Assembly: GCA_039961675.1 (NCBI GenBank)
Contig: JABRWC010000025.1
Coordinates: 35,689-99,688, forward strand
Length of the DNA stretch: 64,000 bases
Direction: 5' to 3'
Origin: JABRWC01 sp039961675
GTDB lineage: Bacteria > Planctomycetota > Phycisphaerae > UBA1845 > Fen-1342
The notes beneath the pieces were generated by a model. That model worked only from the letters and a program-made list of their open reading frames with translations. It was not told the origin of the DNA and ran no database searches. This document shows, piece by piece, positions 8,552 through 16,694 of the stretch. The translations under genes and the position numbers were made by a program. Position 1 is the stretch's first letter. Each line of letters begins with the position of its first letter.

Positions 8552-9064
8552 TCATTGCGGTGCCAGCGTCGCCTGGCAGTTCGTCTCCACTGCGAAGGCC
8601 GCCGCGGGAGGCTGGCTGGTGTCGAACCAGCGGAAGGTGTAGTTCAGCCCGCCGCTTGCGTCCGGCGTAAGCGTGATGGTCTTCGTTCCCTGGAACGCGA
8701 GGTTGTCGTCCTGGAGGAACGACTCAGTCTGGGACTGGATCAGAATCTGGTCGGCGGTCACGGTCAGGCTGGTGACCGTTTCGGTCGAGCTGTAGTCATA
8801 CAGTACGATCGGGTTGATCGCGCCCAGGTAGTAGAAGTACCCGTTGATGAGGATTTCGCCGTTGGTCCGGATTTCGACGGCGAGGTTGATCGTATAGTCC
8901 ACGGGCGTGCTGGTCGGGGCGCTATTCGTCTGCGTGCACGTCAGCGTGCCGGTGAATCTTCCCGTGCGGGCAAACACCGTGGACCCGCCGTCGGTTGTGC
9001 TGCCGGTCGGGCAGCCTCCCGAAACCGCCAGGCACGCACACGCCAGTAGAATGCACGTTCGCAT
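8552..9064 (-). CDS. Small putative lipoprotein of unknown function
   Basis: A 170-residue protein starting at ATG 9064. Residues 1-19 are a lipoprotein-type signal (MRTCILLACACLAVSGGC) followed by a short Gly/Ser/Thr linker; the rest alternates polar and hydrophobic residues as in a small beta-rich domain (YTINLAVEIRTNGEILINGYFYYLG). No family was recognised and no catalytic motif is seen. It is convergent with the esterase gene and divergent from the DUF1573 gene. The in-frame extension upstream of ATG 9064 is Arg-rich and probably not translated. Export is likely; function unknown. Confidence 0.7.
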   Translation of the reverse strand: MRTCILLACACLAVSGGCPTGSTTDGGSTVFARTGRFTGTLTCTQTNSAPTSTPVDYTINLAVEIRTNGEILINGYFYYLGAINPIVLYDYSSTETVTSLTVTADQILIQSQTESFLQDDNLAFQGTKTITLTPDASGGLNYTFRWFDTSQPPAAAFAVETNCQATLAPQ

Positions 9065-9504
9065 CGCCTCGCTCCGTTCGAATGCGGCTCGACCGTCGCG
9101 CCGGAAAGCAGCGGCCGCCAACGTCCGACGACCCGGGGCACGCCCCAATCGAGGCCGCCTTGGGGGAGTATAAGGCTGCATTCACAGGTGTGCAGCGTCC
9201 GTAAACGTAGCGCGGCGGTGGCGGTGAGTGCAGGTTCCGCCGGGCGTCGTTCACTTCATGCGGACGTGCCAGTCGGTTGGGGTCGATCCGTACGGGCCCC
9301 TGCGCCGTACGCGATCGCAGGCCCTCGGACCGCGTCCGGCGGCGGGGTGAAGCTTGCGGCGACCGGCATGGCACGGTCCCCTCCCGGAGTAAGCGGCGAT
9401 ACGCGCATCCTGTGGAGCGCCGGCGGCTGAGCCCCACGTGGTTTTGGGTTTACAACTCACGGGGGGGGGGTAAGCTTCTGCTGGTACGCAACAGGGCCGT
9501 AGCC
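9065..9504. other. 440-bp divergent intergenic region with a G10 tract
   Basis: Separates the minus-strand lipoprotein gene from the plus-strand DUF1573 gene and should hold both promoters. A minus-strand TATACT at about 9169-9174 could be a -10 box. A run of ten G (9461-9470) lies 35 nt before the proposed GTG start at 9505. The frame of the DUF1573 gene is open back to 9277 but that part reads like non-coding DNA. Confidence 0.5.
9461..9470 (+). repeat. G10 homopolymer upstream of the DUF1573 gene
   Basis: Ten consecutive G directly upstream of the first gene of the secreted cassette. Such tracts can vary in length by slippage and change promoter spacing, ribosome binding or reading frame; they are also error-prone in sequencing. 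Confidence 0.7.
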
Positions 9505-10251
9505 GTGCAGATAACATTGCTCCTGTTCTTTGCCGCGCTTGCCGGCGCACGCAGCGAGACCTTGGCGGCAGCAGATGTCGCTTCCAGGGTCGTCGGGTTC
9601 CGTCCGGAGACAATCGACCTGGGTCAGATACCGACACAGCAGGTCGTGCGCACTTGGCTTCACTTTCATAATGAATCGGACAATCCGGTTGAGCTGGTGG
9701 ACTTTGAATCATCGTGCGGTTGTGCCACTTTGCTCCCGCTCCCTCCCGTTGTGATTGAAGCCGGGACGTCGGTCCCGATCGAGGTTTCCGTGGACTCGAT
9801 GCACATCGCAGGTTCCATGAGGCGGGAGATCAGCGCGCGCTCATCCGCGGGGAAAGTGTTCAAATGCTGGTTGGATCTCGAAGTTGTGCAGCCGATTTCG
9901 TGCACACCCGGTTTTCTCGACTTCGGCGACCTGACGCGCAATGCGCAACCGTGCCAAACGTTCGCTCTATGCTCCGCCTATGCTGACTTTGGCGAGCCTC
10001 TCTGCGATTCGCCCTGGATCGAGGTGCGCGCAGTGTGTGCCGAGCAGGCAATGCTGGTCGACGTGACCGTAGTCGACGAGCGTATGCCGATGGGCCGCGT
10101 GTTTGGCCACGTCCTCGTTCCGCTGCGGACACCGGAACAGCCGCACGTGTTCATTCCGGTACGGGCACGGCGGATCGATGCGGTGCCCCGAGCCGACGAC
10201 ATTCGATCCCGTGTTCATCTGTCGCATGGCGAGCAAAACCGGACTCCGTGA
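9505..10251 (+). CDS. Secreted DUF1573 domain protein
   Basis: About 248 residues if GTG 9505 is the start; no ATG lies nearby, so the start is uncertain. The N-terminus is a signal peptide (VQITLLLFFAALAGARS). Residues ~35-130 match DUF1573: a leading LGQIP strand, a WLHFHNES strand, and the hallmark VDFESSCGCAT, where the Cys-Gly-Cys pair ends the first half of the immunoglobulin-like fold. A second, more diverged repeat follows (PGFLDFGDL...). DUF1573 proteins are abundant in Bacteroidetes and planctomycetes, exported, and of unknown function. The next gene starts 23 nt after its stop, so the genes are probably co-transcribed with the Cys-rich protein and the 464-residue protein. Confidence 0.75.
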   Translation: MQITLLLFFAALAGARSETLAAADVASRVVGFRPETIDLGQIPTQQVVRTWLHFHNESDNPVELVDFESSCGCATLLPLPPVVIEAGTSVPIEVSVDSMHIAGSMRREISARSSAGKVFKCWLDLEVVQPISCTPGFLDFGDLTRNAQPCQTFALCSAYADFGEPLCDSPWIEVRAVCAEQAMLVDVTVVDERMPMGRVFGHVLVPLRTPEQPHVFIPVRARRIDAVPRADDIRSRVHLSHGEQNRTP

Positions 10252-10274
10252 ACCGATTTCAAGGAGAAAACCGA

Positions 10275-10658
10275 ATGCGCCGCATGATCGCGTCGTTCTT
10301 CGTCGCCCTTGGTGTGGGCGTAACCCCCGTGCTAGCCTGCACCTACGTGGGTGTAGGGATCACAACCGGGGTGGGGCCGTGCGCCGGATGCGTCAACATG
10401 TCGAATCCAGACCCAACGTGCGGCTGCGATGGGATCACTTGTATGGGCGGCGAGTGGAAGGTGTGCATCATTGAAGCCCGATCGTGGTCCGGCGGTCCGG
10501 GATGCGCGATCTATCAGTGCGAAGAGTATTGCGCCGACGCTTCGCGATGCCGGCTCGGCAACTCAACGAGCAAGTCTCCGTGCACCCTTGACGGGCAGTG
10601 TGCTCTCTTCGACAAGGAGGAGGGTTGGGACATCTACTACTACGCGATCTGCGACTGA
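10275..10658 (+). CDS. Small secreted cysteine-rich protein
   Basis: A 127-residue protein with 14 Cys, many closely spaced (CAGC, CGC, and further single Cys every 4-12 residues), after a signal peptide of about 20 residues ending VLA before the first Cys (possibly a lipobox variant). Start ATG 10275 follows AAGGAG with ideal spacing. Many Cys in a small exported domain suggest a disulfide-stabilised fold; no metal-binding pattern or known family was recognised. It sits between the DUF1573 gene and a large exported protein on the same strand, 23 and 21 nt away, so it is probably the middle gene of a three-gene operon. It is shorter than its neighbours and may be a structural or binding partner; that is inference. 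Confidence 0.75.
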   Translation: MRRMIASFFVALGVGVTPVLACTYVGVGITTGVGPCAGCVNMSNPDPTCGCDGITCMGGEWKVCIIEARSWSGGPGCAIYQCEEYCADASRCRLGNSTSKSPCTLDGQCALFDKEEGWDIYYYAICD

Positions 10659-10679
10659 TACGCGCTGGGGTGCACACAC

Positions 10680-12074
10680 ATGTGGATCGTCCTCCTTCTC
10701 GCGCCGCTGTCGTCACCGCCGGAGTATCGTAAACCCGCAACGCTGCTAGCGATGGAGAACGCACGGCGCGCGATGGAATCGTCCGACGTGACGTGGAGGT
10801 GCGTTGCGATCGGGGGGCTCGCAGGGGATCGTATTCTTCGTCGGCAGTTTCGCTCGGCGGGCGACGACATCCTTTTCGCCAAGCTCCGCAATGACGACGG
10901 CGTCGTGAGCTATGACGACGACGGCTCGCCGAGCCGGGCGTCCGAGCGCCGGCTGCTGCGGACGGATGACTCCGTCGCGCGCTACGACGAGGGGCGACCG
11001 ACGTGCAACCGCTTCGCCGCCGGCACGGAGGAGGCGAAGGTGCTCGGCTTCCAGGTGCCCGAGGACATCCGCTCACTGGGCCTGAACCCGAACTTCCAGC
11101 GCGTCTCGGACCTGCCCAGCGCGATCTGGGAATATCCCGCGCCAGGCTACGCCCGCACGTATCGCGAGGAAGTCGAAGGCGGCATCCACAAGGTCACCGC
11201 GCAGCTCGAAGTCGGCGAGCACATCACCTGGTACATCAACCCCGCCAAGGGCTGGAACGCCGAGCGAATCGAGTACGGCGCTGCCGGCGAAGTCACGCAG
11301 GTCGCGACGATCGAGCTGAAGCAGTTCGACGACGTTTGGTTCCCGGCGCGGTACGAGGTGCGTCTCGGAAACGCCGACCAGCCGATGTATCGAATCGAGA
11401 TCGAGAAGGCCGAGTTCAACCGCCCCGAGCACGCGCGCCAGTTCACGCTGGCGGACATCGGCGTCGAGCCGGGAATGCAGGTCATCGACATGGCCGCAGA
11501 CGGTTCGATGCGCCAGCTCGTCTGGGACGGCAAGGCGGCCGTGACGATGGAAGACTTCCGGCGGCAGCGCGACCAGGGGCTGGTCGATTACGGCCCGACG
11601 CTTCAGAAGCTGCGGACCGAGGGTTTTCTGGCCCACCCGGAGCAGCGTCTGCGGCTGAGCAAGGCGGTCTCCACAAGCACGGCGGAGACGCGGATCGGGC
11701 TTTGGGAAGCGTATGTGCGCGATTTCATCCAGCGCTACGCGCTCGACGACGAACAGACGCAGCAGTGCCTGGAGATTCTCGCGCAGTGCCAGTCGCGGGC
11801 GCACGAGCACCTGGATCGCCATCGCGCCGAATTCGAACGAATCGAGCGCGCGGCCCGCGAGCTTGCGGACGCCGAGATCGCCCAGCGAGGACAGCGCGTC
11901 GCGGTGGTTCAGGCGGAGTTTGACAAGCTCGTCGCGCCGATCAACGAGATTTTTGAGTCACAACTCAAGCCGCGGCTCGAAAGAACCCCGACTCGCGCCC
12001 AGCGGCGCGCCGCCGAAGCGCGCGGTGCGGCGAGTCCGCCGCGGCCGACGTCAATGCCGGCGTCTGCGCCGTAG
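10680..12074 (+). CDS. Exported protein of unknown function with C-terminal helical region
   Basis: A 464-residue protein starting at ATG 10680, 21 nt after the Cys-rich gene. Residues 1-12 are hydrophobic (MWIVLLLAPLSS), a short or incomplete signal peptide. Residues ~130-290 form a beta-rich domain (HITWYINPAKGWNAERIEY, FPARYEVRLGNADQPMYRIEIEKAEFN) resembling LolA-like outer-membrane lipoprotein carrier folds often found in planctomycete hypothetical proteins. Residues ~340-440 are charged and helical (SRAHEHLDRHRAEFERIERA...), probably a coiled coil, and the end is Pro/Ala-rich. No catalytic motif seen. Likely works with the two preceding exported proteins. The LolA resemblance is a structural impression only. 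Confidence 0.7.
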   Translation: MWIVLLLAPLSSPPEYRKPATLLAMENARRAMESSDVTWRCVAIGGLAGDRILRRQFRSAGDDILFAKLRNDDGVVSYDDDGSPSRASERRLLRTDDSVARYDEGRPTCNRFAAGTEEAKVLGFQVPEDIRSLGLNPNFQRVSDLPSAIWEYPAPGYARTYREEVEGGIHKVTAQLEVGEHITWYINPAKGWNAERIEYGAAGEVTQVATIELKQFDDVWFPARYEVRLGNADQPMYRIEIEKAEFNRPEHARQFTLADIGVEPGMQVIDMAADGSMRQLVWDGKAAVTMEDFRRQRDQGLVDYGPTLQKLRTEGFLAHPEQRLRLSKAVSTSTAETRIGLWEAYVRDFIQRYALDDEQTQQCLEILAQCQSRAHEHLDRHRAEFERIERAARELADAEIAQRGQRVAVVQAEFDKLVAPINEIFESQLKPRLERTPTRAQRRAAEARGAASPPRPTSMPASAP

Positions 12075-12249
12075 TCCCGGTCGCCCAGGGCTGAGTTTTC
12101 CGACAGGATGAGTCGCGCGGAATGCGTGCACGCGAGTCCTGCGCCGGCTCACGCGCCGTTTCGGCGAGATCGACCTCCGCCGGCGATTGCGTGCGGTTTG
12201 TCCGCGCAAGCAAGGCGACCGCGCCTGTAATTCGCAGACGAAGGACCGA

Positions 12250-12879
12250 TTATGCGGCGCGCCGGCGACGAAGCGTCAACGCGCCGAGGATCAACGCGGC
12301 CGCCGAGGCGGGCTCCGGCGTCACCGCAAACGTGTAGGTCTGCGGCCGGCCGAGCGTGTCGTCGTTCGCGTAGAACGGCTGGCCGTTCACGGCGGCGACC
12401 ATCTTCCCCGTGTCCGGGAGCTGGAGCAGCGCCATCAGCACCTGCGAGCGCGGATCGGTGTCGATCGCGAGCCCGCCGAGCAGCCCATCTTCATCAAACA
12501 GGAACGCGAAGCCCGGCGTCACCCCCAGGCCGACAAAATTGCCGCGCTCCGTGCCGCCCAGGAGCAGGACCGCGGCGGAGCCTTCGTCGAACGCAGTCAG
12601 CTCGATCCGGGCGACCGAGAGGATGTTCCGATCGAAGCCGATAATCAGCGGATGGACGATCGTGTCTCCCGCTTCCATCGGGAGCTTGCCGTCAGCCTCG
12701 GGTCCTGGCGACCCGCTGACGACGATCCAGTCTTCGTCGAGTTGCGTGTCGTCGAACGAATCCAGCAGCGCCAGGGTGTTGCTGTTCGCGACCAGCGAGA
12801 AATCGAGCCCGATCTGCGTTTCCGCCCACGCCCCGGCTGTGCAGCCCAGGAGCAGGCCGGCGGCCCAGAATGAACGCAA
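12250..12879 (-). CDS. PEP-CTERM sorted exported protein
   Basis: A 209-residue protein with a signal peptide (MRSFWAAGLLLGCTAGAWA) and a classic C-terminal sorting signal: PEP motif, about 14 hydrophobic residues (ASAAALILGALTL) and a basic tail RRRRAA. Such proteins are processed by an exosortase and moved to the cell surface or extracellular matrix. The central domain is beta-rich without Cys and not recognised. Start ATG 12879. No exosortase gene lies in the window, but a CPBP protease of a kind sometimes linked to exosortase systems is at 33974-34774. Confidence 0.85.
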   Translation of the reverse strand: MRSFWAAGLLLGCTAGAWAETQIGLDFSLVANSNTLALLDSFDDTQLDEDWIVVSGSPGPEADGKLPMEAGDTIVHPLIIGFDRNILSVARIELTAFDEGSAAVLLLGGTERGNFVGLGVTPGFAFLFDEDGLLGGLAIDTDPRSQVLMALLQLPDTGKMVAAVNGQPFYANDDTLGRPQTYTFAVTPEPASAAALILGALTLRRRRAA

Positions 12880-13276
12880 GGTGATACCCTCCGACCGGCG
12901 GTTCGGTCCTCGCCGGCGACCGCGCTCCCCGCGCGCCGCGGAGGAGCTGCTTCCCGACCAACGTTAGGCAGCCGGGCGCGCTGAATTCCACGTGCGACGG
13001 GTTTTTTGATATCGGCCGAGCGAACGACCAAACCCCGATCTCCACCGCCCCAAACGGCTGGCCGAGCCGCGGCGGTGAAGGGTGCGCCCCGCCGAGCCGC
13101 GATCGAGAAGGAGTGGCTCGGACGCGCCCCGTCACGCAAAGTGCGGGTTCGGTGGGACCGAGCGTCGAGAACAGCACGCAGGCGGCTGTTCGATACCTGC
13201 GGCTGTGCCGAAAGGATAGAATGACCGCCCTTCATCGTCGCGCGCTGCGCACGATGCGCGTTTACCGGACGCCTGA
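12880..13276. other. 397-bp divergent intergenic region
   Basis: Lies between the PEP-CTERM gene (minus) and the TPR gene (plus) and should contain both promoters. A TAGAAT at 13217-13222 could be a plus-strand -10 but has no clear -35. A T6 run at about 13001-13006 has no stem. Nothing else is recognised. Confidence 0.5.
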
Positions 13277-14269
13277 ATGGCAGATGAAGTTCCGAAAATC
13301 CGGGCCGTCGGAGCGACGGTGGCGGCGCGCCTGGCGCTTGCCAAGGGGCTGCTTGGCGAAGGCCGCAACGAGCAGGCTCTGGCCGAGCTGGATGCGCTGC
13401 TCCGCGACAATCCCGAAGTGGATGAGGCGTGCTTCCTGCGCGGCCTGATCCTGGCCCGCGACGGCGACACGCAGGCGGCGCTCGCCAGTCTCGACGCCGC
13501 CACCGCGCTGAATCCCAAGCAGCTCGGCGCCTGGATTCTCAAGGCCCATGTGCGGCTCGAATGCGGGCAGCCCGAGAGCGCGCTGGAATGCGCGGACCGC
13601 GCCGTGCGCATCGAGCCGGAGCGCGACACCGCGCACCTGATCCGCGGCGAGGTGCTCGCGCGGCTCGGCCGCCGCGAAGAGGCGATCGCGTCCTACCAGC
13701 AGGCGGTGCGGCTCAACCCGCAGCTCTTCCGGGCGCGCTGCCAGCTCGGCGGCCTGCTTTCGGAGATGGGGCGGACCGACGAGGCGCTGGAGCAGATCAT
13801 CGTCGCCTACCGCCTCAACCCGACTCACGTGAACAACCGCATCGCGCTCGGGGACCTGTTCCGCGCCCGCGGCGAGTTCGACGAGGCCATCCGCGAGTAC
13901 CGTGCCGCGGCCGAGCTCGCGCCGACGCAGGCCACGGCGCACGTCCGGCTGGGCGAGGTGTTCCTGAAGCTCGACGCGACGCGCGAAGCGGTGCGCTCGT
14001 TCCAGACGGCGCTGCGCATCGAGCCGCGCTCGGCGACGTGCTATCTGAACCTGGCGCGAATCTACGTGGGCCAGCGCCTGCTCGACGAGGCGGACGAAAT
14101 GCTGCGCGCCGCCCTCGACATGGACGCGCAATCCGCCGAAGCGCAGCAGCTCGCCCGGCAGATCGAGGCGCTCCGCGGTTGCCCACCGGCGCCCGCAGAG
14201 CGCGCGTCCGGGGCGGACGGAGAGGCGTACCCATCGGCGGCGCGACGGGACGGCGTTGGACCCGGCTGA
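13277..14269 (+). CDS. Tetratricopeptide repeat protein
   Basis: A 330-residue cytoplasmic protein made of about eight TPR units (residues ~15-300) with the usual W/L-G-A-Y/F-A-P positions (for example ALASLDAATALNPKQLGAWILKA, EAIASYQQAVRLNPQLFRA). No signal peptide or membrane helix. TPR arrays bind partner proteins. The next gene starts at ATG 14283, 13 nt after this stop, so the TPR protein and the large membrane adaptor are probably made together; the TPR may help assemble an export machine. The C-terminal 30 residues are low complexity. Confidence 0.85.
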   Translation: MADEVPKIRAVGATVAARLALAKGLLGEGRNEQALAELDALLRDNPEVDEACFLRGLILARDGDTQAALASLDAATALNPKQLGAWILKAHVRLECGQPESALECADRAVRIEPERDTAHLIRGEVLARLGRREEAIASYQQAVRLNPQLFRARCQLGGLLSEMGRTDEALEQIIVAYRLNPTHVNNRIALGDLFRARGEFDEAIREYRAAAELAPTQATAHVRLGEVFLKLDATREAVRSFQTALRIEPRSATCYLNLARIYVGQRLLDEADEMLRAALDMDAQSAEAQQLARQIEALRGCPPAPAERASGADGEAYPSAARRDGVGPG

Positions 14270-14282
14270 ACGAGACGAGGTT

Positions 14283-16580
14283 ATGCGTCCCCGGCTGCGC
14301 ACCGATGTCGAGATCATCCGCACGAGCCCCACGCGCTACGTGCTCACCGACCCGCAGAACGGCGGCCGGTTCGCGTTCAGTTCCGCGGAACGGCAACTCC
14401 TGCACCTGATGGACGGCCAGCGCGCCGCGGACGACATCCGCCGCGACTACGCACAGCGATTCGGCCGCGAAATCTCCGGCCGTGTCCTGCGCGACTTTGT
14501 TCACCAGCTCGAGCGGAACGGGTTGCTGGAGACGGCCAACGGCGGGCCGATCGCCGCGGGTCCGGACGCCGATGCCCAGACGCTTCCGCAGCACGCCACT
14601 CCGGAAGAGCGCGCGGCGCGGCGCCTGAACCGCCGGCTCGACTGGGCGGTGGTGCTCTTCGGCTGGATGGTCCATCCGCTGCTCCTGGTTCCGTATCTGG
14701 CGCTGATCGCGGTGGGGATCGTCGCCTTGGTGCGGAACTTCGAGCTGTACCTGTACGACATGTCGCGCGTTGCCGAGCAGGTTCCGCAATGGGTGCTCCT
14801 GCCGCTCTCCCTGGCGCAAACGATCCTGTTCATGAACCTGCCGCGCGAGCTGGCGGTGGCGATCGCCTGTCGGCGTTTGGGCGGGTGGGTGCGCTGGTTC
14901 GGCGTCTACTGGCTGAACGGCCTGCTGCCGTTCTTCCTCTGCGACACGGGCGATTCGATCCGGCGCATGTCCGCGACCGGGCGCTGGACTGTGCTGCTGA
15001 CCGGGGCCGTCATCCAGTCCGTGCTGGGCGCGCTCTACACACTCATGTGGCTGATGAACGAGCCGCACACGTTTCCCGCGATCTTCGGATTGCTCCAGAT
15101 TCTGCCGTGGATGGTGGCGACGTTCTTCCACCTCAACCCTTTCGTGCGGCTCGACGCGTACCGCGTCCTGTGCGTGCTCGCGAACGAGCCGCGCTGGTGG
15201 GAGCGCGCCCAGGCCGAGACTCATGCCTGGCTGCACTTTCAGCCCTCGCCCGAACCGCTGGCGCGGCGCGAGCGCTTCTGGCTGCGCGCGTACGGGCTCG
15301 GGAGCTACGCGTGGATCTGGCTGCTGCGGCTGGCGTACATCATCGGCGGCACGGCCTGGCTGATCTTTCGCATGCAGGGAATCGGCGCACTGCTGGCCGT
15401 CATCGCCCTCATCGTCTGGTATCGAACACCGATCGGGAGAATCCTCATGGCGTCGAGCATGACCGCGTCGCAGATTCGCAGCGGCGGCCGCTGGTGGGTA
15501 CGCTGGCCGGTCCGTCTCCTGGTGCTCGCCGGACTCATCGCGCTCGGCTTCGTGCCCTACGCCCACGAGGTGGGCGGCGAGTGCTCGATCGCTCCGGCCG
15601 CCGAGCACGGTGTGCGCGCCCAGGTGAGCGACGAGATCGTCGCCGTGTTCGTCTCCGAGGGTGATTGGGTGGAGGCGGGAGCGCGGATCGCCGAGCTCAG
15701 CGGGCGCGAAATCGTCCCGCTGTACGACCAGCGCGTGGCGGAGCTGGCCGAAGCGCAGTCCGACCTCGACCTGCTCCTCGCGGGTTCGCGCGAGGAGGAC
15801 ATCCGCATGGCCGAGCAGGAGGTCGAGCTCTGGCGGCTGCGCCTGGAGTACGCCGAGAACGAGCTGGCCCGCGAAAAGGACCTGTTCGACAAGGGCCAGG
15901 GCAACTCGGAAGACCTGCGCGAGAAGCAGATCGAGCGCGACTCGGCCGCAAAGCTCTTCGAGACGTCGCAGGAAAAGCTCGCGCGCGTGAAAGAAGGCGC
16001 GCGCAAGGAAGAGATTGACGCCGCCCGGGCGCGCGTCGAGGCCGCCCGGGCCCGCCTGGCCGCGATCGAGAAGCAGAAAGCGCTGCTCACCATCACGACG
16101 CCGATCGCCGGCAACGTCGTCACCCAGAACGTCAAGCAGCGCGCCGGACAGGTGGTCCAGCCCGGCGAACTGGTCGCCACCATCCAGGACACGCGCAAGC
16201 TGCGCGTGCTGATCGACGGCGACGAGATGTCCACGCTCGCCAGGCCGGGACAGCGCGTGAAGGTGCGCTTCTGGGGGCTGGACGGCGAACTGTTCGAGGG
16301 GACCGTGGCCAGCGTCGCGACGGCCGCGGCGGACACTGAGGAGCTGAACGTCGAGCCGGTGCGCTCGGACCGCGAGGCGCTCATCAAGACGTCGTCCGCC
16401 CGCCCACGGGAGAGCTACCGCGTGCGCATCGCGGTGGAGCTCGACCGGCTCGACGGCCGGCTGAGGCCGGGCCTCACCGGCCAGGCGCGGATCGTGATTG
16501 ACGACGGCCTATTCTGGCAGGCGCTGTGGCGGCCGATCGCGCGCTACTTCAAGGTCGCCGTGTGGTCGTGGCTGCCGTAG
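14283..16580 (+). CDS. PqqD-like / degenerate M50-like membrane / HlyD adaptor fusion
   Basis: A 765-residue protein. Residues ~5-95 resemble a PqqD-type winged-helix peptide-binding domain (FAFSSAERQLLHLMDGQRAADDI...). Residues ~120-430 are a multi-helix membrane domain like those of putative peptide zinc metalloproteases (M50 relatives), ending in ALGFVPYA. Residues ~435-750 are an HlyD/membrane-fusion adaptor: lipoyl-like halves (AEHGVRAQVSDEIVAVFVSEGDWVEAG; TITTPIAGNVV) around a long coiled coil. The M50 zinc site HExxH appears as R188-E-L-A-V192, so both His are gone, while the later L-D-A-Y motif keeps its Asp; proteolysis is unlikely. The family is known from RiPP or peptide maturation and export loci. 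The start is ATG 14283 (GACGAGG upstream), not the in-frame TTG at 14256. Confidence 0.82.
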   Translation: MRPRLRTDVEIIRTSPTRYVLTDPQNGGRFAFSSAERQLLHLMDGQRAADDIRRDYAQRFGREISGRVLRDFVHQLERNGLLETANGGPIAAGPDADAQTLPQHATPEERAARRLNRRLDWAVVLFGWMVHPLLLVPYLALIAVGIVALVRNFELYLYDMSRVAEQVPQWVLLPLSLAQTILFMNLPRELAVAIACRRLGGWVRWFGVYWLNGLLPFFLCDTGDSIRRMSATGRWTVLLTGAVIQSVLGALYTLMWLMNEPHTFPAIFGLLQILPWMVATFFHLNPFVRLDAYRVLCVLANEPRWWERAQAETHAWLHFQPSPEPLARRERFWLRAYGLGSYAWIWLLRLAYIIGGTAWLIFRMQGIGALLAVIALIVWYRTPIGRILMASSMTASQIRSGGRWWVRWPVRLLVLAGLIALGFVPYAHEVGGECSIAPAAEHGVRAQVSDEIVAVFVSEGDWVEAGARIAELSGREIVPLYDQRVAELAEAQSDLDLLLAGSREEDIRMAEQEVELWRLRLEYAENELAREKDLFDKGQGNSEDLREKQIERDSAAKLFETSQEKLARVKEGARKEEIDAARARVEAARARLAAIEKQKALLTITTPIAGNVVTQNVKQRAGQVVQPGELVATIQDTRKLRVLIDGDEMSTLARPGQRVKVRFWGLDGELFEGTVASVATAAADTEELNVEPVRSDREALIKTSSARPRESYRVRIAVELDRLDGRLRPGLTGQARIVIDDGLFWQALWRPIARYFKVAVWSWLP

Positions 16581-16694
16581 CGCGGGCGCCGGGTTGCGCA
16601 GAAGATCCTCCGGCCGCCCGCGGCGGCCCTCACCATGACGCGGGGTCCGGGGCGCTAACCGGGCTGCTCCGGCGGCTGTTCAATCGTCGGCCGG

